Assembly: GCF_015207375.1 (NCBI RefSeq)
Contig: NZ_JADEWY010000004.1
Span: forward strand, 24,104 to 88,103
DNA: 64,000 nt
Direction: 5' to 3'
From: Coleofasciculus sp. LEGE 07092
Lineage (GTDB): Bacteria > Cyanobacteriota > Cyanobacteriia > Cyanobacteriales > Coleofasciculaceae
In this document: piece after piece, positions 8,902 through 18,299 of the stretch
Layout: each line of letters opens with the position of its first letter
Numbering within the stretch: position 1 is the first letter of the stretch
The notes under the pieces: generated by a model
The model's input: only the letters and a program-made list of their open reading frames with translations
The model's database searches: none
Told to the model about the DNA's origin: nothing
Position numbers and translations under genes: made by a program

Positions 8902-10007
8902 ACTTTTGTCTTAGGCGGCGCTTACCTTGATATAACTAGGCTTTTAGACGCTTATTTAAGAAAGTGATCGCCATAATTTTGTCGCCGCTTTAGTACATTT
9001 GCTCTAATCTCGACTTGATTTATAAGTTTACCTTATTATTAAACTTGAATTTACTCAACTTGAATATATGGAGAAAAAAACCTTGTTAAAAATGTTAAAT
9101 AGTGAGAGTTGTCTCTAAAATTCCTTGAGAAAAATTGACCCAACTAACAGAAAAACCAGCTCTTACTGATGAAGAAACATTAGAAGAAGTTCTAGACTGT
9201 TTAACAGAACACATCTCTGTTGACACACAAGGAGCTTTTGACCAAAGGGACTTATTTCAAATTCTAGTCAGAGCGGCAAGTAACAAAGACAGCCTCGAAA
9301 CTTATTTATTAGCTGAACTTTCGGCTCTGAAAATTAAAATTAAAACGCTATATTTAGATAGAGGTTTTTTTAGCGTCCCAGTCATCCGGTGGTTAAAAGC
9401 CTTGAAGATTCCTTTTATTATGCCAGCTATCCGCCGAGGTAAAACAGGCGGAATTAAGCAATACTTAAAGGGAAGAAGCAGCTATAAAACCAACCACACC
9501 ATGAGCCGAGGTCAAGATGAATCCGTTACTTTTGACCTATGGATTGTTTGTAAATATAGGAAAGGTCAGCGCGGAAAACAGGGTCTTGAATATTTTGCCT
9601 ATGTAGTTTATCAAGCTTCAATTAGTTTGACATATATCCATGAAGATTATCGAAAACGATTTGGTATTGAAAGTAGTTATCGCTTAAAAAATATCTGTAG
9701 AATTAAAACAACGAACAAGAAACCTGCTCTCAGGTTATTCTTTGTCTGTCTCTCTTTTCTTCTGGTTAATATTTGGGTCAACTTATTATGGCGAAGGATT
9801 AGCCGACCGAGAAAAGGAGGACGCCTAGTTTATCGTGAACTGTTGACTTTCAAACAAATGTTATTGTTTTTATGCCAAGCTGTTGAGCGAATTTATCAGG
9901 TTGTTCAAGCCATCTACCTTCCTGCTGGCTAGTTAAACCAAGTAGTTTCTTGAGCAAACTATAAGTAATATTAATAAATAGCTCGCTCACTTGTCCCAGA
10001 CAAAAGT
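8902..10007 (+). mobile_element. ISH3-like insertion sequence, probably degraded
   Basis: The decamer ACTTTTGTCT at 8902-8911 recurs inverted at 9998-10007, giving plausible terminal inverted repeats 1106 bp apart around a DDE-type transposase. Beyond ten bases the ends match poorly and no target duplication is seen, so one end may be degraded or recombined. The left end coincides with the point where the CHAT gene is cut. Confidence 0.55.
9135..9932 (+). pseudogene. ISH3-family DDE transposase, probably N-terminally truncated
   Basis: A 265-residue frame resembles ISH3-family transposases: the block LYLDRGFFSVPVIRWLK with a catalytic Asp, then RKRFGIESSYR with the catalytic Glu, and a C-terminal hydrophobic helix (LFFVCLSFLLVNIWVNLLW). 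The only possible start is a TTG at 9135 without a Shine-Dalgarno, and family members are usually longer at the N-terminus, so the 5' part is probably lost. It could still be expressed if an upstream start exists, but none is visible. Confidence 0.6.
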
Positions 10008-10325
10008 ATCGCAGAATACAAAATTATGGGGGCTTGCTCCTGAAACGAAACTTTTCGATCTACTGACTCTACCAGAATGACTGACTTGAGCGAATAGATC
10101 TGCGATCGCACCCGGTAAGAGTCGAAGTGGGGCTTTCATATCAATAAAGCAGAACTCGACTTTATCTAGTATGAAGGATTTTGTCGATCAAGACCGTGAT
10201 TGAAGATGGACGTATTGGTGAGAATTTCATATTTTTAACGTGATTTAAATACCTTTTGACAGTGATAGCAATCAAATTTTATGGTGATTTGGATCACATT
10301 ACTTTCCCTTCACTAAAAATATTCT
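10008..10325. other. Intergenic stretch without recognised features
   Basis: This 318-bp region lies between the right end of the IS and the stop of the GH3 gene. I looked for the missing 5' part of the CHAT gene on the minus strand and did not find a recognisable piece. It holds one HIP1 site and is otherwise AT-rich. Confidence 0.4.
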
Positions 10326-12014
10326 TCACACATCTGCATATTCTGGAAGCCTGACTTCCATATTTACTGGGAGTCCTGCGAGAAAACTTCGGTCTTCACT
10401 GATGTGGGGAAACTTCAATTGCGAATCAGGAATTCCTCTTTGCAGTTGTCTTTGGCGAAGAACCGCAAAACTCCCTTGCTCTAAAATTCGCAGTCGGGGA
10501 GGAGGGATGACATCTCGACGACTAATTTCATAGTGAGTGTTGACGTTTTGGAGCCTACAATCAAACTGAGCGAGAAAAGCTTGGGAGTTGAGGAGGATTT
10601 GACCAGAAGCCAGCTCAATATTGACTAAATAACGAGCTGGAAAATCATGCTCAGACAGCGTAATACAAAAATCTTCTAAGTGTACGTTAAATTCCTGTTG
10701 TAAGGCTTGCATGACTTGAGTCACATGAAACTCAGTCGTCTTCTCAGTTGTCGAAGAAATGAAACCACCTCGACGGTAACGAAAAACAATTAAGGGAGCT
10801 GTGTTATAAAAACCTAAAACTTCGACGACATCACCGATATCATAACGGTAAAAACCACCGTAGGTAGTGATGAGAATCCGATAGCATTCTCCTACCTTAA
10901 CATCCGTAGCAAGTAGGGTCTTGGGGTGTTCTGCTTCCCACTGCTCTTCAGGAATAAACTCAAAAAAGCCACTCTCGATCGCTAGAATACTGCTATCTTT
11001 GTTGAGGTCATGGTAAATACTAAACATCCCTTCTGCCGATGAGTAGACGGCTCCCCATAGGGGAGTATCTCCGAAGTAGGTAGGAAATCGCTCAAAGTAA
11101 AAATCTGACGTTCCCCCACGTGCCGTAGCTACAAAAGATAGATTCGACCAAGCTAGTTTGGGAGTAAGCCGTCCCTCTGATTTCAAAATTTGCCGTAATT
11201 TTGCAGCGCGTCTGGGTGCAGGTGTCCATTGTTGCTCTAAGTTGGCGCGAATCTCTGGTTCTAGTTCTAACCAAGGTGCAATGGTTCCTGTTTCTAAATC
11301 TTGAAGTAAGTATTCGGCATATTTCTCCAAATAGTTGCAAGTTCGTAGAATCAGCATCGGAAAGTTGGCAACCATGCCGCGCATTAACGGTTCTCGCAGG
11401 GAAAATAGCAGACAAACGTAGTGGCGAGCAAGGCTGTTGGCGGGTTGCAACGTCTCGTAAGGGTGGGCAAAAAATTGCTTGTACAAACGCTTATCCATAC
11501 GGAGAACGCCAGCACTAGAGGGACCGTATGGGATGTCGCCACAGGTGCGTCCCCATAGTTGCGTCGAGTTCGTCACGAGCAGTTTGCCAAACTTCAGATT
11601 TTGAGCTCCGAGTGCCTCACTTAAAAAGCCCATACTGGTTAGTGTTGCCTGTCGGACAATATTTTGCGATCGCCGAGTCGTGGGAATTAGCTTTTTCTTT
11701 CCGGTTGAGCCACTGGTGAGAGTCAGATAGACAACAGGTTCGGCGGTGAGAATGTTCGGCTCCCCTTGGGCAATGCGCTCAGTCAAGGGTTCATAGCTGC
11801 TGTAGGGTAGAATGGGAACCTGTTGCTGAAATTGTTCAATCGTTTTAATCGCGCTCAACCCAAATTTCTGACCTAGTTCAGTATCTTGATGTGCTAGTAA
11901 TAAGTCACGTAATAACTGCGTTTGCACCGCTTCAGTTTGGCTGGTTTTTCTGACGAATTTTGCTTGAGTATATCTAGCAACAGCGGTCAATATTGACAGG
12001 GCAAAACCATTCAT
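10326..12014 (-). CDS. GH3-family acyl-adenylating enzyme
   Basis: A 562-residue protein of the GH3 superfamily, related to plant enzymes that join amino acids to jasmonate or auxin after adenylation. The phosphate-binding motif LTSGSTGKKKLIP and the later YRYDIGDVVEV block are clear. I chose ATG 12014 (MNGFALSIL), which has AGGA upstream. The frame continues another 30 codons to 12104, but those residues do not look like the family. Cyanobacterial members are uncharacterised and the acyl substrate is unknown. It is on the same strand as the membrane-protein and two-component genes upstream but is separated from them by about 256 bp. Confidence 0.85.
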   Translation of the reverse strand: MNGFALSILTAVARYTQAKFVRKTSQTEAVQTQLLRDLLLAHQDTELGQKFGLSAIKTIEQFQQQVPILPYSSYEPLTERIAQGEPNILTAEPVVYLTLTSGSTGKKKLIPTTRRSQNIVRQATLTSMGFLSEALGAQNLKFGKLLVTNSTQLWGRTCGDIPYGPSSAGVLRMDKRLYKQFFAHPYETLQPANSLARHYVCLLFSLREPLMRGMVANFPMLILRTCNYLEKYAEYLLQDLETGTIAPWLELEPEIRANLEQQWTPAPRRAAKLRQILKSEGRLTPKLAWSNLSFVATARGGTSDFYFERFPTYFGDTPLWGAVYSSAEGMFSIYHDLNKDSSILAIESGFFEFIPEEQWEAEHPKTLLATDVKVGECYRILITTYGGFYRYDIGDVVEVLGFYNTAPLIVFRYRRGGFISSTTEKTTEFHVTQVMQALQQEFNVHLEDFCITLSEHDFPARYLVNIELASGQILLNSQAFLAQFDCRLQNVNTHYEISRRDVIPPPRLRILEQGSFAVLRQRQLQRGIPDSQLKFPHISEDRSFLAGLPVNMEVRLPEYADV

Positions 12015-12270
12015 AAAAATCCTAGGGTGATGTTCCTTGAAAAAAGCACTAAATCCTAATAAGTTTGACTTTCTGGATTCACTCAAATGAAAAAGAAATG
12101 TCATTCATTGTTAGGAATTCTAACCTAACCACGGCTACTGTTCTCTGCTTTAGAGGGATGAGTCATCTAAGCTAAAACGCATTTAAATTGTGTATTTCCT
12201 GTTGCCTGTTGCCTTTGAGGCGTGTAGGCATCCTACTTTAAATGCCGAACAGCTTATCTACTTAAACCCA

Positions 12271-13014
12271 TCATTCAATTGGGTAAGGCACTTTTTTCTC
12301 CTTTCGCACGGAAAAGAATAGGACAACTGCCAGTAAAATAAAGGCAATCGCCGTAGCATAGCCCCTTGACAGTGATAGACCGCCATTTTTGATTGGCTTG
12401 GTCAGAAAATCTCCGAAGGTGGCTCCGAAAGGCCGCGTGAAGATGAACGCGATCCAGAACAGGAGGTTATCGTTCAGCTTTGTTACATAGTGAAGGGCGA
12501 TGACAACACCAATGACACTAGCCGTCACAAATGCACCTTGGATATAGCTCAATCCCACGTTGTCTGTCAGAAAGTCACCAAAAGCTGTTCCCAAACTGTT
12601 GGAGAAGACAATAGCTAACCAATAGGTGGTTTCTGCGTCTTTTTTCAGGATCGGATAAACGCTCAGATCCCGATCTCGGTAGTACCAGATGGCAAGAACG
12701 CTCAAAAGACCGGCTACCAGGATAAGCGATCCCACTGCGTAGCCCAGCCCGAAAGAGCGATCCATCAAGTCTGAAACTTCGGTGCCGGCTGTGGTTGTTC
12801 CGATGATAGCCATCCAATAAAGGGCTGGACGATATCTGTCGGATTGAATTTGAAAAAACAGGAGAATGGCCAGGATGGCGAACGTTACGGCAAAGCCGAC
12901 GTAATACCCCAGTCCGAGAGACATTGAGATGAAGTCACCAGCCGTCTCGCCGATTGTCGTGGCGATGATCTTCATGATCCAGAAGTAAATTGTGATTTTT
13001 GCAACTTTGTTCAT
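12271..13014 (-). CDS. COG4705-like multi-pass membrane protein, copy 2
   Basis: A 247-residue very hydrophobic protein built from about four repeats, each a pair of membrane helices. The helices are headed by motifs such as TTIGETAGDF, GTAFGDFL and GATFGDFL followed by a glycine-rich GLGY or GLSY. It resembles the uncharacterised membrane-anchored family COG4705. It lies 46 bp after its paralogue at 13061-13828 and shares overall organisation with it, so the pair is a tandem duplication. Both are on the same strand as the PepSY gene and two-component pair upstream, which suggests common regulation. The conserved acidic residues inside helices hint at cation transport, but this is inference. 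Confidence 0.8.
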   Translation of the reverse strand: MNKVAKITIYFWIMKIIATTIGETAGDFISMSLGLGYYVGFAVTFAILAILLFFQIQSDRYRPALYWMAIIGTTTAGTEVSDLMDRSFGLGYAVGSLILVAGLLSVLAIWYYRDRDLSVYPILKKDAETTYWLAIVFSNSLGTAFGDFLTDNVGLSYIQGAFVTASVIGVVIALHYVTKLNDNLLFWIAFIFTRPFGATFGDFLTKPIKNGGLSLSRGYATAIAFILLAVVLFFSVRKEKKVPYPIE

Positions 13015-13060
13015 TTCTTTTTCACAAGAAAAATACCCAATTTGATAAGGCGATCGCTAA

Positions 13061-13828
13061 TTAGTTTTGTTGGTCAATCGGCAGTGAGGCTGGTTTCTTC
13101 TGCTTAAAGCTTAAGTAAATAACCAGAATCACAATGATAGAAAGAAACATCATACTAGTTCCGACCGTACCGAAACCAAAGCCACCATTTTTAGCAGGTT
13201 GGGATAGTAAATCACCCATAGATGCTCCCAGGGGACGAGTCAAGATGTAAGCTATCCAAAATGCCAAGACTGCATTCATGTCGAAGTAATAATAACCGAT
13301 CGTTATTATTGCAATTGAAGCCCCAAATATTAGTCCTGCTTGGGCATAACCCAAGTTCAAAGACTCTGCCAATAGATCTCCTGTTGCAGTACCCAAAGCA
13401 AACGTAAATAAAATAGCCACCCAGTAGTACAGCTCTCTTTTAGCCGTGTTAATTGAGTGCATAGCTAATGTCTTTTCACTTGAATACCAAAGCCCAAAAA
13501 CCACCAATAAGACAACACTAAAAACTATAGTTGTTGTCACCAAGCTAACTCCAAAATCGTCCACTAATTTATCCGTAATGAGCGTGCCAACAATACTTAT
13601 TAAAACGACTACCAGCCAGTAAATTGCTGGGACATATCGTTTAAGCTGAACCTGCTTAAAAAGTGCAATTAGTAACAAGCCGCTCATAATATAAGATGTC
13701 ACACTTAAACCCAGGTTCAGCGTTACTGACAGAAAATCAGCCGCCGTTTCACCTACTGTGGTTGCCAGAACCTTAATAATCCAGAAGTAAAGTGTAACCT
13801 CTGGAACTCTGTTTAACCTCTTATTCAT
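13061..13828 (-). CDS. COG4705-like multi-pass membrane protein, copy 1
   Basis: A 255-residue paralogue of the following gene. It has the same four-repeat pattern (TTVGETAADF, GTATGDLL, GASMGDLL) and begins with a short charged stretch MNKRLNRVPEVTLYFW closely matching the neighbour's MNKVAKITIYFW. About eight membrane helices are expected. The two copies have diverged clearly in residues between the motifs, so the duplication is not recent. Function unknown. Confidence 0.8.
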   Translation of the reverse strand: MNKRLNRVPEVTLYFWIIKVLATTVGETAADFLSVTLNLGLSVTSYIMSGLLLIALFKQVQLKRYVPAIYWLVVVLISIVGTLITDKLVDDFGVSLVTTTIVFSVVLLVVFGLWYSSEKTLAMHSINTAKRELYYWVAILFTFALGTATGDLLAESLNLGYAQAGLIFGASIAIITIGYYYFDMNAVLAFWIAYILTRPLGASMGDLLSQPAKNGGFGFGTVGTSMMFLSIIVILVIYLSFKQKKPASLPIDQQN

Positions 13829-13983
13829 GATATTTATAACTCCTGATTCTTCGTAAAATTGAGATTACTTCACATCCTAAAATTTGCTCATTATTGCTCC
13901 TAATTAAGGCAATTGATTTCACTTTAAAACACAAAAGGGGAGAACTAGGGAAGATTGAAACAAGTATCCGATAAAAAGTCACC

Positions 13984-14006
13984 CCGCCTCTGAAATTAGA
14001 GGTGAG
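13984..14006 (-). terminator. Hairpin downstream of the PepSY gene
   Basis: CCTCT and AGAGG arms form a short stem, read on the minus strand about 100 bases after the PepSY stop and followed by a short T-run. It lies between the PepSY gene and the COG4705-like genes and could separate them into two transcripts. The stem is weak. The rest of 13829-14105 shows nothing else. Confidence 0.35.
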
Positions 14007-14105
14007 GCAACTCACATTTGGTATTGCACTCAAACAAGAGCGCGAGTAGAAAGTTAAGCTGCTAGTATGGATAAGAGCAAACGTCCTTGTTTTCGGCTAC
14101 TCTAC

Positions 14106-14600
14106 CTAGCGATCGCCATTGGCATCGTTATCATCTTCAGCATCCGTATACGGAACTTGAATGCTGCTACGAGGACGAGTCGCTTCATTGGCGTCGTCTT
14201 CTTGGTTCATGTTCTCGGTATAGAGGACTTTACCATTACCCGCATCTACAGCAACTTCGGTTTGACCGATAATCGCTGTATAGACTAGGTTGCCGTCTTC
14301 ATTGTCTAGTGTCACACGGCTGGCTGTACCGCCTTGAGCAGCTTCTGCCGCTTGTTTGGCTTGCTGGGGTGTGATTTTAGCTAAAGGTTGGAGTCTTGCC
14401 GCTTCTTGCTGTTCTTCTACATCATCTGGTACTTCCCCATCCCCATCAGACGCTTCGGCAATTTGAGTGTTGGTGTGATGTTGGGTTATGGTTGCAACCG
14501 CAGGTTTTGATTGGGTGGCGTAGACAGTTCGGACTAACCCACCAAGCCCCAAAGTTCCTAATATGGCAGTGGCTAGAATCCATTGGGTAGATCTGTTCAT
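14106..14600 (-). CDS. Exported PepSY-domain protein
   Basis: A 164-residue protein with an N-terminal signal segment (residues about 8-28, hydrophobic, ending near VYATQS), a low-complexity acidic linker and one PepSY domain (residues about 75-130, with KITPQQAKQAAEAA and the DAGNGKVLY turn). The C-terminus is acidic. Small PepSY proteins are often encoded beside two-component systems and may inhibit proteases or bind metal in the periplasm. Here it follows the histidine kinase gene by 85 bp on the same strand and is probably part of that regulon. Confidence 0.83.
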   Translation of the reverse strand: MNRSTQWILATAILGTLGLGGLVRTVYATQSKPAVATITQHHTNTQIAEASDGDGEVPDDVEEQQEAARLQPLAKITPQQAKQAAEAAQGGTASRVTLDNEDGNLVYTAIIGQTEVAVDAGNGKVLYTENMNQEDDANEATRPRSSIQVPYTDAEDDNDANGDR

Positions 14601-14685
14601 AACGTGAAACTCCGGAAATTCTGGTCTGTAGTTTCACTCTAAACAGCAAAAAGGAAGAACAAGGAAAGATAGAGTTCATTTTTAT

Positions 14686-15951
14686 CTACAAGGGATAATG
14701 TGTGGGTAAGCGCACGGTGAAACAGCTACCAACTCCTAGCTGACTTGTAACTGTGAGTGAGCCTCCATGACTTTGAACGATACTTTGTGCGATCGCTAAA
14801 CCCAACCCAAACCCGTTAGACTGATAAGAACGCGCCTGATCTGCTCGCCAAAACCGATCAAAAATGTGCTGAAGCTGTTCGGGTGTCATCCCAATTCCCG
14901 TATCCTTCACGCTTATATACAACTGCCGATCAACTTGATTCGTTTGGATTTCCACTAAACCTCCCGTCGGCGTGTACTGAAGGGCATTTTGGATTAAATT
15001 GGCAAAAACTCTTGTGAGTTGAACCAAATCACCTAACACATACAATGGCTGAGTCAGGTTGGCTTTCACGTTGATTTCTTTGGCATCAGCTTGAGGCTGA
15101 TAAAGTTCAACCAGGTTATGTAAAATCTCCTCTAAATTCACAGCTTCCTGGTGAGGGCTTTGAACTTGGTCACTTCGAGCCAACAGCAGCAAATCTTCCG
15201 TTAAGCGCGTCATTTGATCAGCCGCATTAGCGATCGCTTTAAACTTTTTGGCATCTGTTGAGCGCATCCCTTCTGGATATTCTAGTGCCACTTCCACATT
15301 GGTTGTAATTGCCATCAACGGACTACGAAGTTCGTGAGATGCATCTCCTGTAAACTGTTTGAGTCGTTGAAAACTCTGCTCAATGGGTTGCATTGCCTTG
15401 CGAGTCAGCAAAAGCCCACCAATACTACTCAGGGCTAAAGTCATAACAACACCACTCCCTAACCCCCAATCTAACTGAGCGAGTGTTTCATCAAATTCTT
15501 CTAAAGATTGACTTGCTCTTACATAACCAATTAGGCGACCATTGTCACTACTAATTACAGGTAAAGTAACGCCCCGGATGCGAATTTTGCCAATTTTCTG
15601 AGTTTGCACATCTATATTGAAAGAAAGGGGCAACGTTAAGATATATTGTCCTTGTTGGTCAACCAAATGACATTGAGAGTCAAACCACTGCAAAGCTTGA
15701 TGACGAATGATTAACTCGTTAGTGGGAAAATCATTTTCTACTTGCAAACGACCGTTATCTAACTCACCCTCAGCCGCAGCACTTTCTCCTAAAATTGTCA
15801 AGTTTTCTGTGAGTTTTTGACTGAGGCTGCGAGCAAACACAACTCGAACCGCCAGTGTAAATATTCCTAAAAGTGCCGCAAAAACAGCTAGATAAGATAC
15901 TGATAATTGATAGCGAGTTTTCTGAAACACAATAGACTTTTTTTTACCCAA
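14686..15951 (-). CDS. Membrane sensor histidine kinase
   Basis: A 421-residue kinase with two membrane helices (about residues 15-37 and 160-182) around a periplasmic sensor of about 120 residues. The HisKA motif is DASHELRSPL, and the HATPase has NLIQNALQYTPTGG, DTGIGMTP and GFGLGLAIAQ. The start is TTG 15951, four bases after the response regulator stop; GTG 15930 is an alternative. Sequence style and gene order resemble cyanobacterial metal or redox kinases of the NrsS/RppB/ManS type, but the ligand cannot be told. It should phosphorylate the OmpR-type regulator next to it. Confidence 0.9.
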   Translation of the reverse strand: MGKKKSIVFQKTRYQLSVSYLAVFAALLGIFTLAVRVVFARSLSQKLTENLTILGESAAAEGELDNGRLQVENDFPTNELIIRHQALQWFDSQCHLVDQQGQYILTLPLSFNIDVQTQKIGKIRIRGVTLPVISSDNGRLIGYVRASQSLEEFDETLAQLDWGLGSGVVMTLALSSIGGLLLTRKAMQPIEQSFQRLKQFTGDASHELRSPLMAITTNVEVALEYPEGMRSTDAKKFKAIANAADQMTRLTEDLLLLARSDQVQSPHQEAVNLEEILHNLVELYQPQADAKEINVKANLTQPLYVLGDLVQLTRVFANLIQNALQYTPTGGLVEIQTNQVDRQLYISVKDTGIGMTPEQLQHIFDRFWRADQARSYQSNGFGLGLAIAQSIVQSHGGSLTVTSQLGVGSCFTVRLPTHYPL

Positions 15952-15954
15952 TAG

Positions 15955-16632
15955 TTAATCAGGTTTTCCCAGGCGATAACCAATGCCATACACATTTTCA
16001 ATAATGTCGATTTTATTGCCTGCTTCTTTAAGCTTACGCCGCAGATTTTTTAGGTGAGTTTTAATGGTTTCTTCACCGGAAATATCCTCAAACTCCCAAA
16101 GCTTATCTAACAATTCTTTTCGAGTGAAAACCCGCGCCGGACTTCTCAAAAAGGCTTCTAAGAGCATATATTCTTTTGGAGTCAGAGCCAGAAGATTCCC
16201 AGCATAGGTAACTTGGTGGGTACTGGGGTCAAGTTCCAAATCCTCATAAGTTACAATAGAGGGTCGAATATCTGGACTTCGGCGCGATAAGGCTCGTATT
16301 CTGGCGGCTAGTTCTTGGATTTTAAACGGCTTTACCAGATAATCATCCGCTCCGGAGTCGAGTCCAATGACTTTATCGGTAGTGGTATCTTTCGCTGTTA
16401 GCATCAAAATGAGAGCCTTACATCCCTTAGTCCGTAATCGTTTGCACAAGCTAATTCCATCAAGACTAGGCAACATTAAATCCAACAGAATTAGGTCATA
16501 GGGGGCTAATTGAGCCTGTTCCAAGCCAGTAATCCCATCTTGGGCTAGATCGACTACATGATATTGACGGGTTAAGTGTTCGGCTAAAGGTTCAGCGATC
16601 CGCTCGTCATCTTCGATTAGCAAGATTCTCAT
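15955..16632 (-). CDS. OmpR/PhoB-type response regulator
   Basis: A 225-residue protein: receiver domain with acidic pocket IEDDE, phospho-acceptor Asp in LLDLMLPSLDG and Lys in LVKPF, followed by a winged-helix DNA-binding domain (residues about 130-220, with KEYMLLEAFL and VYGIGYRLG). I chose ATG 16632 (MRILLIEDD), which has AGGAAA just upstream, and not the frame's ATG at 16683. It is first in the minus-strand series regulator, kinase, PepSY, membrane proteins. It is divergent from pucC, so the 16633-16811 region may contain its operators. Confidence 0.92.
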   Translation of the reverse strand: MRILLIEDDERIAEPLAEHLTRQYHVVDLAQDGITGLEQAQLAPYDLILLDLMLPSLDGISLCKRLRTKGCKALILMLTAKDTTTDKVIGLDSGADDYLVKPFKIQELAARIRALSRRSPDIRPSIVTYEDLELDPSTHQVTYAGNLLALTPKEYMLLEAFLRSPARVFTRKELLDKLWEFEDISGEETIKTHLKNLRRKLKEAGNKIDIIENVYGIGYRLGKPD

Positions 16633-16811
16633 TTTCCTGTTGTCCAAATTTCCCACACCAAGATACAGGTAATTATTAACCATGCACCCAGTCAGTACGC
16701 CATTGGGGTTGCGTTCCTTCTCATTTATTAATTTTACCGTTGCAATACATTACAGACTCTCATCAAGAGGGCGTATAGTTTTAGTTGGGTTAAGAACAGA
16801 AATTAAAGAAG

Positions 16812-18254
16812 ATGAATACCAGTGATTTCGCAAAGTCCCAGCCAACTGGAAAGACCAAAGCACCCCCCAAAATTAACCTGCTGATGATGTTTCGGCTGGG
16901 TTTATTCCAGATGGGATTGGGTATTCTCACAGTTTTGACTGTGGGAGTTCTTAACCGAGTGATGATTGCTGAACTGGCAATCCCGGCAGGGGTGACATCC
17001 ATAGTTCTGGCAATTTCTCAATTTGTCGCGCCGACACGAATATGGTTTGGTCAGATGTCTGATGCCAAGCCCCTATTCGGTTATCACCGCACAGGTTATG
17101 TCTGGATTGGAGCGGCGTTATTCGCGCTGATTTTGTCCTTAAGCGTGCAAGTCGTCTGGCAATTGGGGAACCTCGTGCAAGTGGCTGATGGCTGGCAGTG
17201 GACTATTGAAATATCGGGTTGGACAGCGCTGCTAGCGCTACTGATGGCACTCTACGGTTTGGCGGTGAGTGCCAGTTCTACGCCCTTCTTTACCTTATTA
17301 GTTGATGTTTCGGATGAAGACAATCGGGGTCAACTCATTGGCATTGTTTGGTCGATGATGACGGTGGGGTTGGCAGTGGGCGGTATTACTAGTAAAGTTT
17401 TGCTCAATCCTCTAGATGATATTAATGCCTCCATTGAACTGGTGCGCTCGTCAATTAGTTGGCTGTTTGTCGTTGTCCCGATTATTGTTTTGGGACTTGC
17501 GTTCGTGGCAACAGTGGGGGTGGAGAAAAAATACTCCCGCTATGCGTCCCGCTCTCGGCTTGTTGATCGAGAAGATCAGATTACCCTAGGACGAGCGTTA
17601 AAAATTTTGACGGCTAGTCGGCAAACGGGTTTATTTTTCACCTTTTTAGTGGTAATGACCTTAAGCCTGTTTTTACAAGAAGCGGTTCTCGAACCCTATG
17701 GGGGTGAAGTTTTCGGTATGCCCATCCCGGAAACGTCTTTTCTCAATACCTATTGGGCGTTGGGGATGTTGGTAAGCTTGAGTGCTACTGGCTTTTTCTT
17801 GATTCCGCGTTTCGGTAAGCGCCGAACGACGCAATTTGGCTGTATCTCCGTAGCGTTTTGTTTTATTTTAATTATCCTGTCAGGATTTACTGGCAATGTC
17901 AGGATGCTGCAAGGGGCGCTAGTCCTGTTTGGCTTATTTACGGGTGTCTTGACGACGGGCGCACTCAGCTTGATGCTGGACTTAACAGCCGCAGAAGCCG
18001 CAGGCACGTTTGTGGGTGCTTGGGGATTGGCGCAAGCCATGGCAAGGGGTTTGGCAGTAGCTAGCGGTGGCATTATCCTCAGTGTCGGAGAAGCTCTATT
18101 TGCCAAGCCAGCCCTGGCGTATGATTTGGTATTTGGCTTACAAGCCTTGGGGATGATTGTGGCAGTTGGGTTGCTCAACCGAGTGAATGTTCGAGAGTTT
18201 CAAGATAATGCTAACAGAGCGATCGCTACGGTGATGGAAAGCGATTTAGATTGA
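16812..18254 (+). CDS. PucC/BCH-family major facilitator protein
   Basis: A 480-residue membrane protein with about twelve helices after a short hydrophilic N-terminus. The blocks NRVMIAELAIPA, ISQFVAPTRIWFGQMSDA and FGYHRTGYVWIG are typical of the BCH/PUCC family (LhaA, PucC, cyanobacterial homologues). These proteins assist assembly or pigment delivery of light-harvesting and photosystem complexes. Cyanobacterial copies are linked to chlorophyll-protein biogenesis in the thylakoid. The next gene follows after 45 bp on the same strand. It is divergent from the two-component pair. Confidence 0.88.
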   Translation: MNTSDFAKSQPTGKTKAPPKINLLMMFRLGLFQMGLGILTVLTVGVLNRVMIAELAIPAGVTSIVLAISQFVAPTRIWFGQMSDAKPLFGYHRTGYVWIGAALFALILSLSVQVVWQLGNLVQVADGWQWTIEISGWTALLALLMALYGLAVSASSTPFFTLLVDVSDEDNRGQLIGIVWSMMTVGLAVGGITSKVLLNPLDDINASIELVRSSISWLFVVVPIIVLGLAFVATVGVEKKYSRYASRSRLVDREDQITLGRALKILTASRQTGLFFTFLVVMTLSLFLQEAVLEPYGGEVFGMPIPETSFLNTYWALGMLVSLSATGFFLIPRFGKRRTTQFGCISVAFCFILIILSGFTGNVRMLQGALVLFGLFTGVLTTGALSLMLDLTAAEAAGTFVGAWGLAQAMARGLAVASGGIILSVGEALFAKPALAYDLVFGLQALGMIVAVGLLNRVNVREFQDNANRAIATVMESDLD

Positions 18255-18299
18255 ATCGTCATGAACCCGGAATAAACGTTAAAGGAAAAACAAAAACCC

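Noticed and set aside
10008..10150. Minus-strand frame starting MKAPLRLLPGAIADLFAQV beyond the ISH3-like element
   Set aside because: Tested as the missing 5' part of the CHAT gene, but it does not resemble TPR or CHAT sequence and is short.
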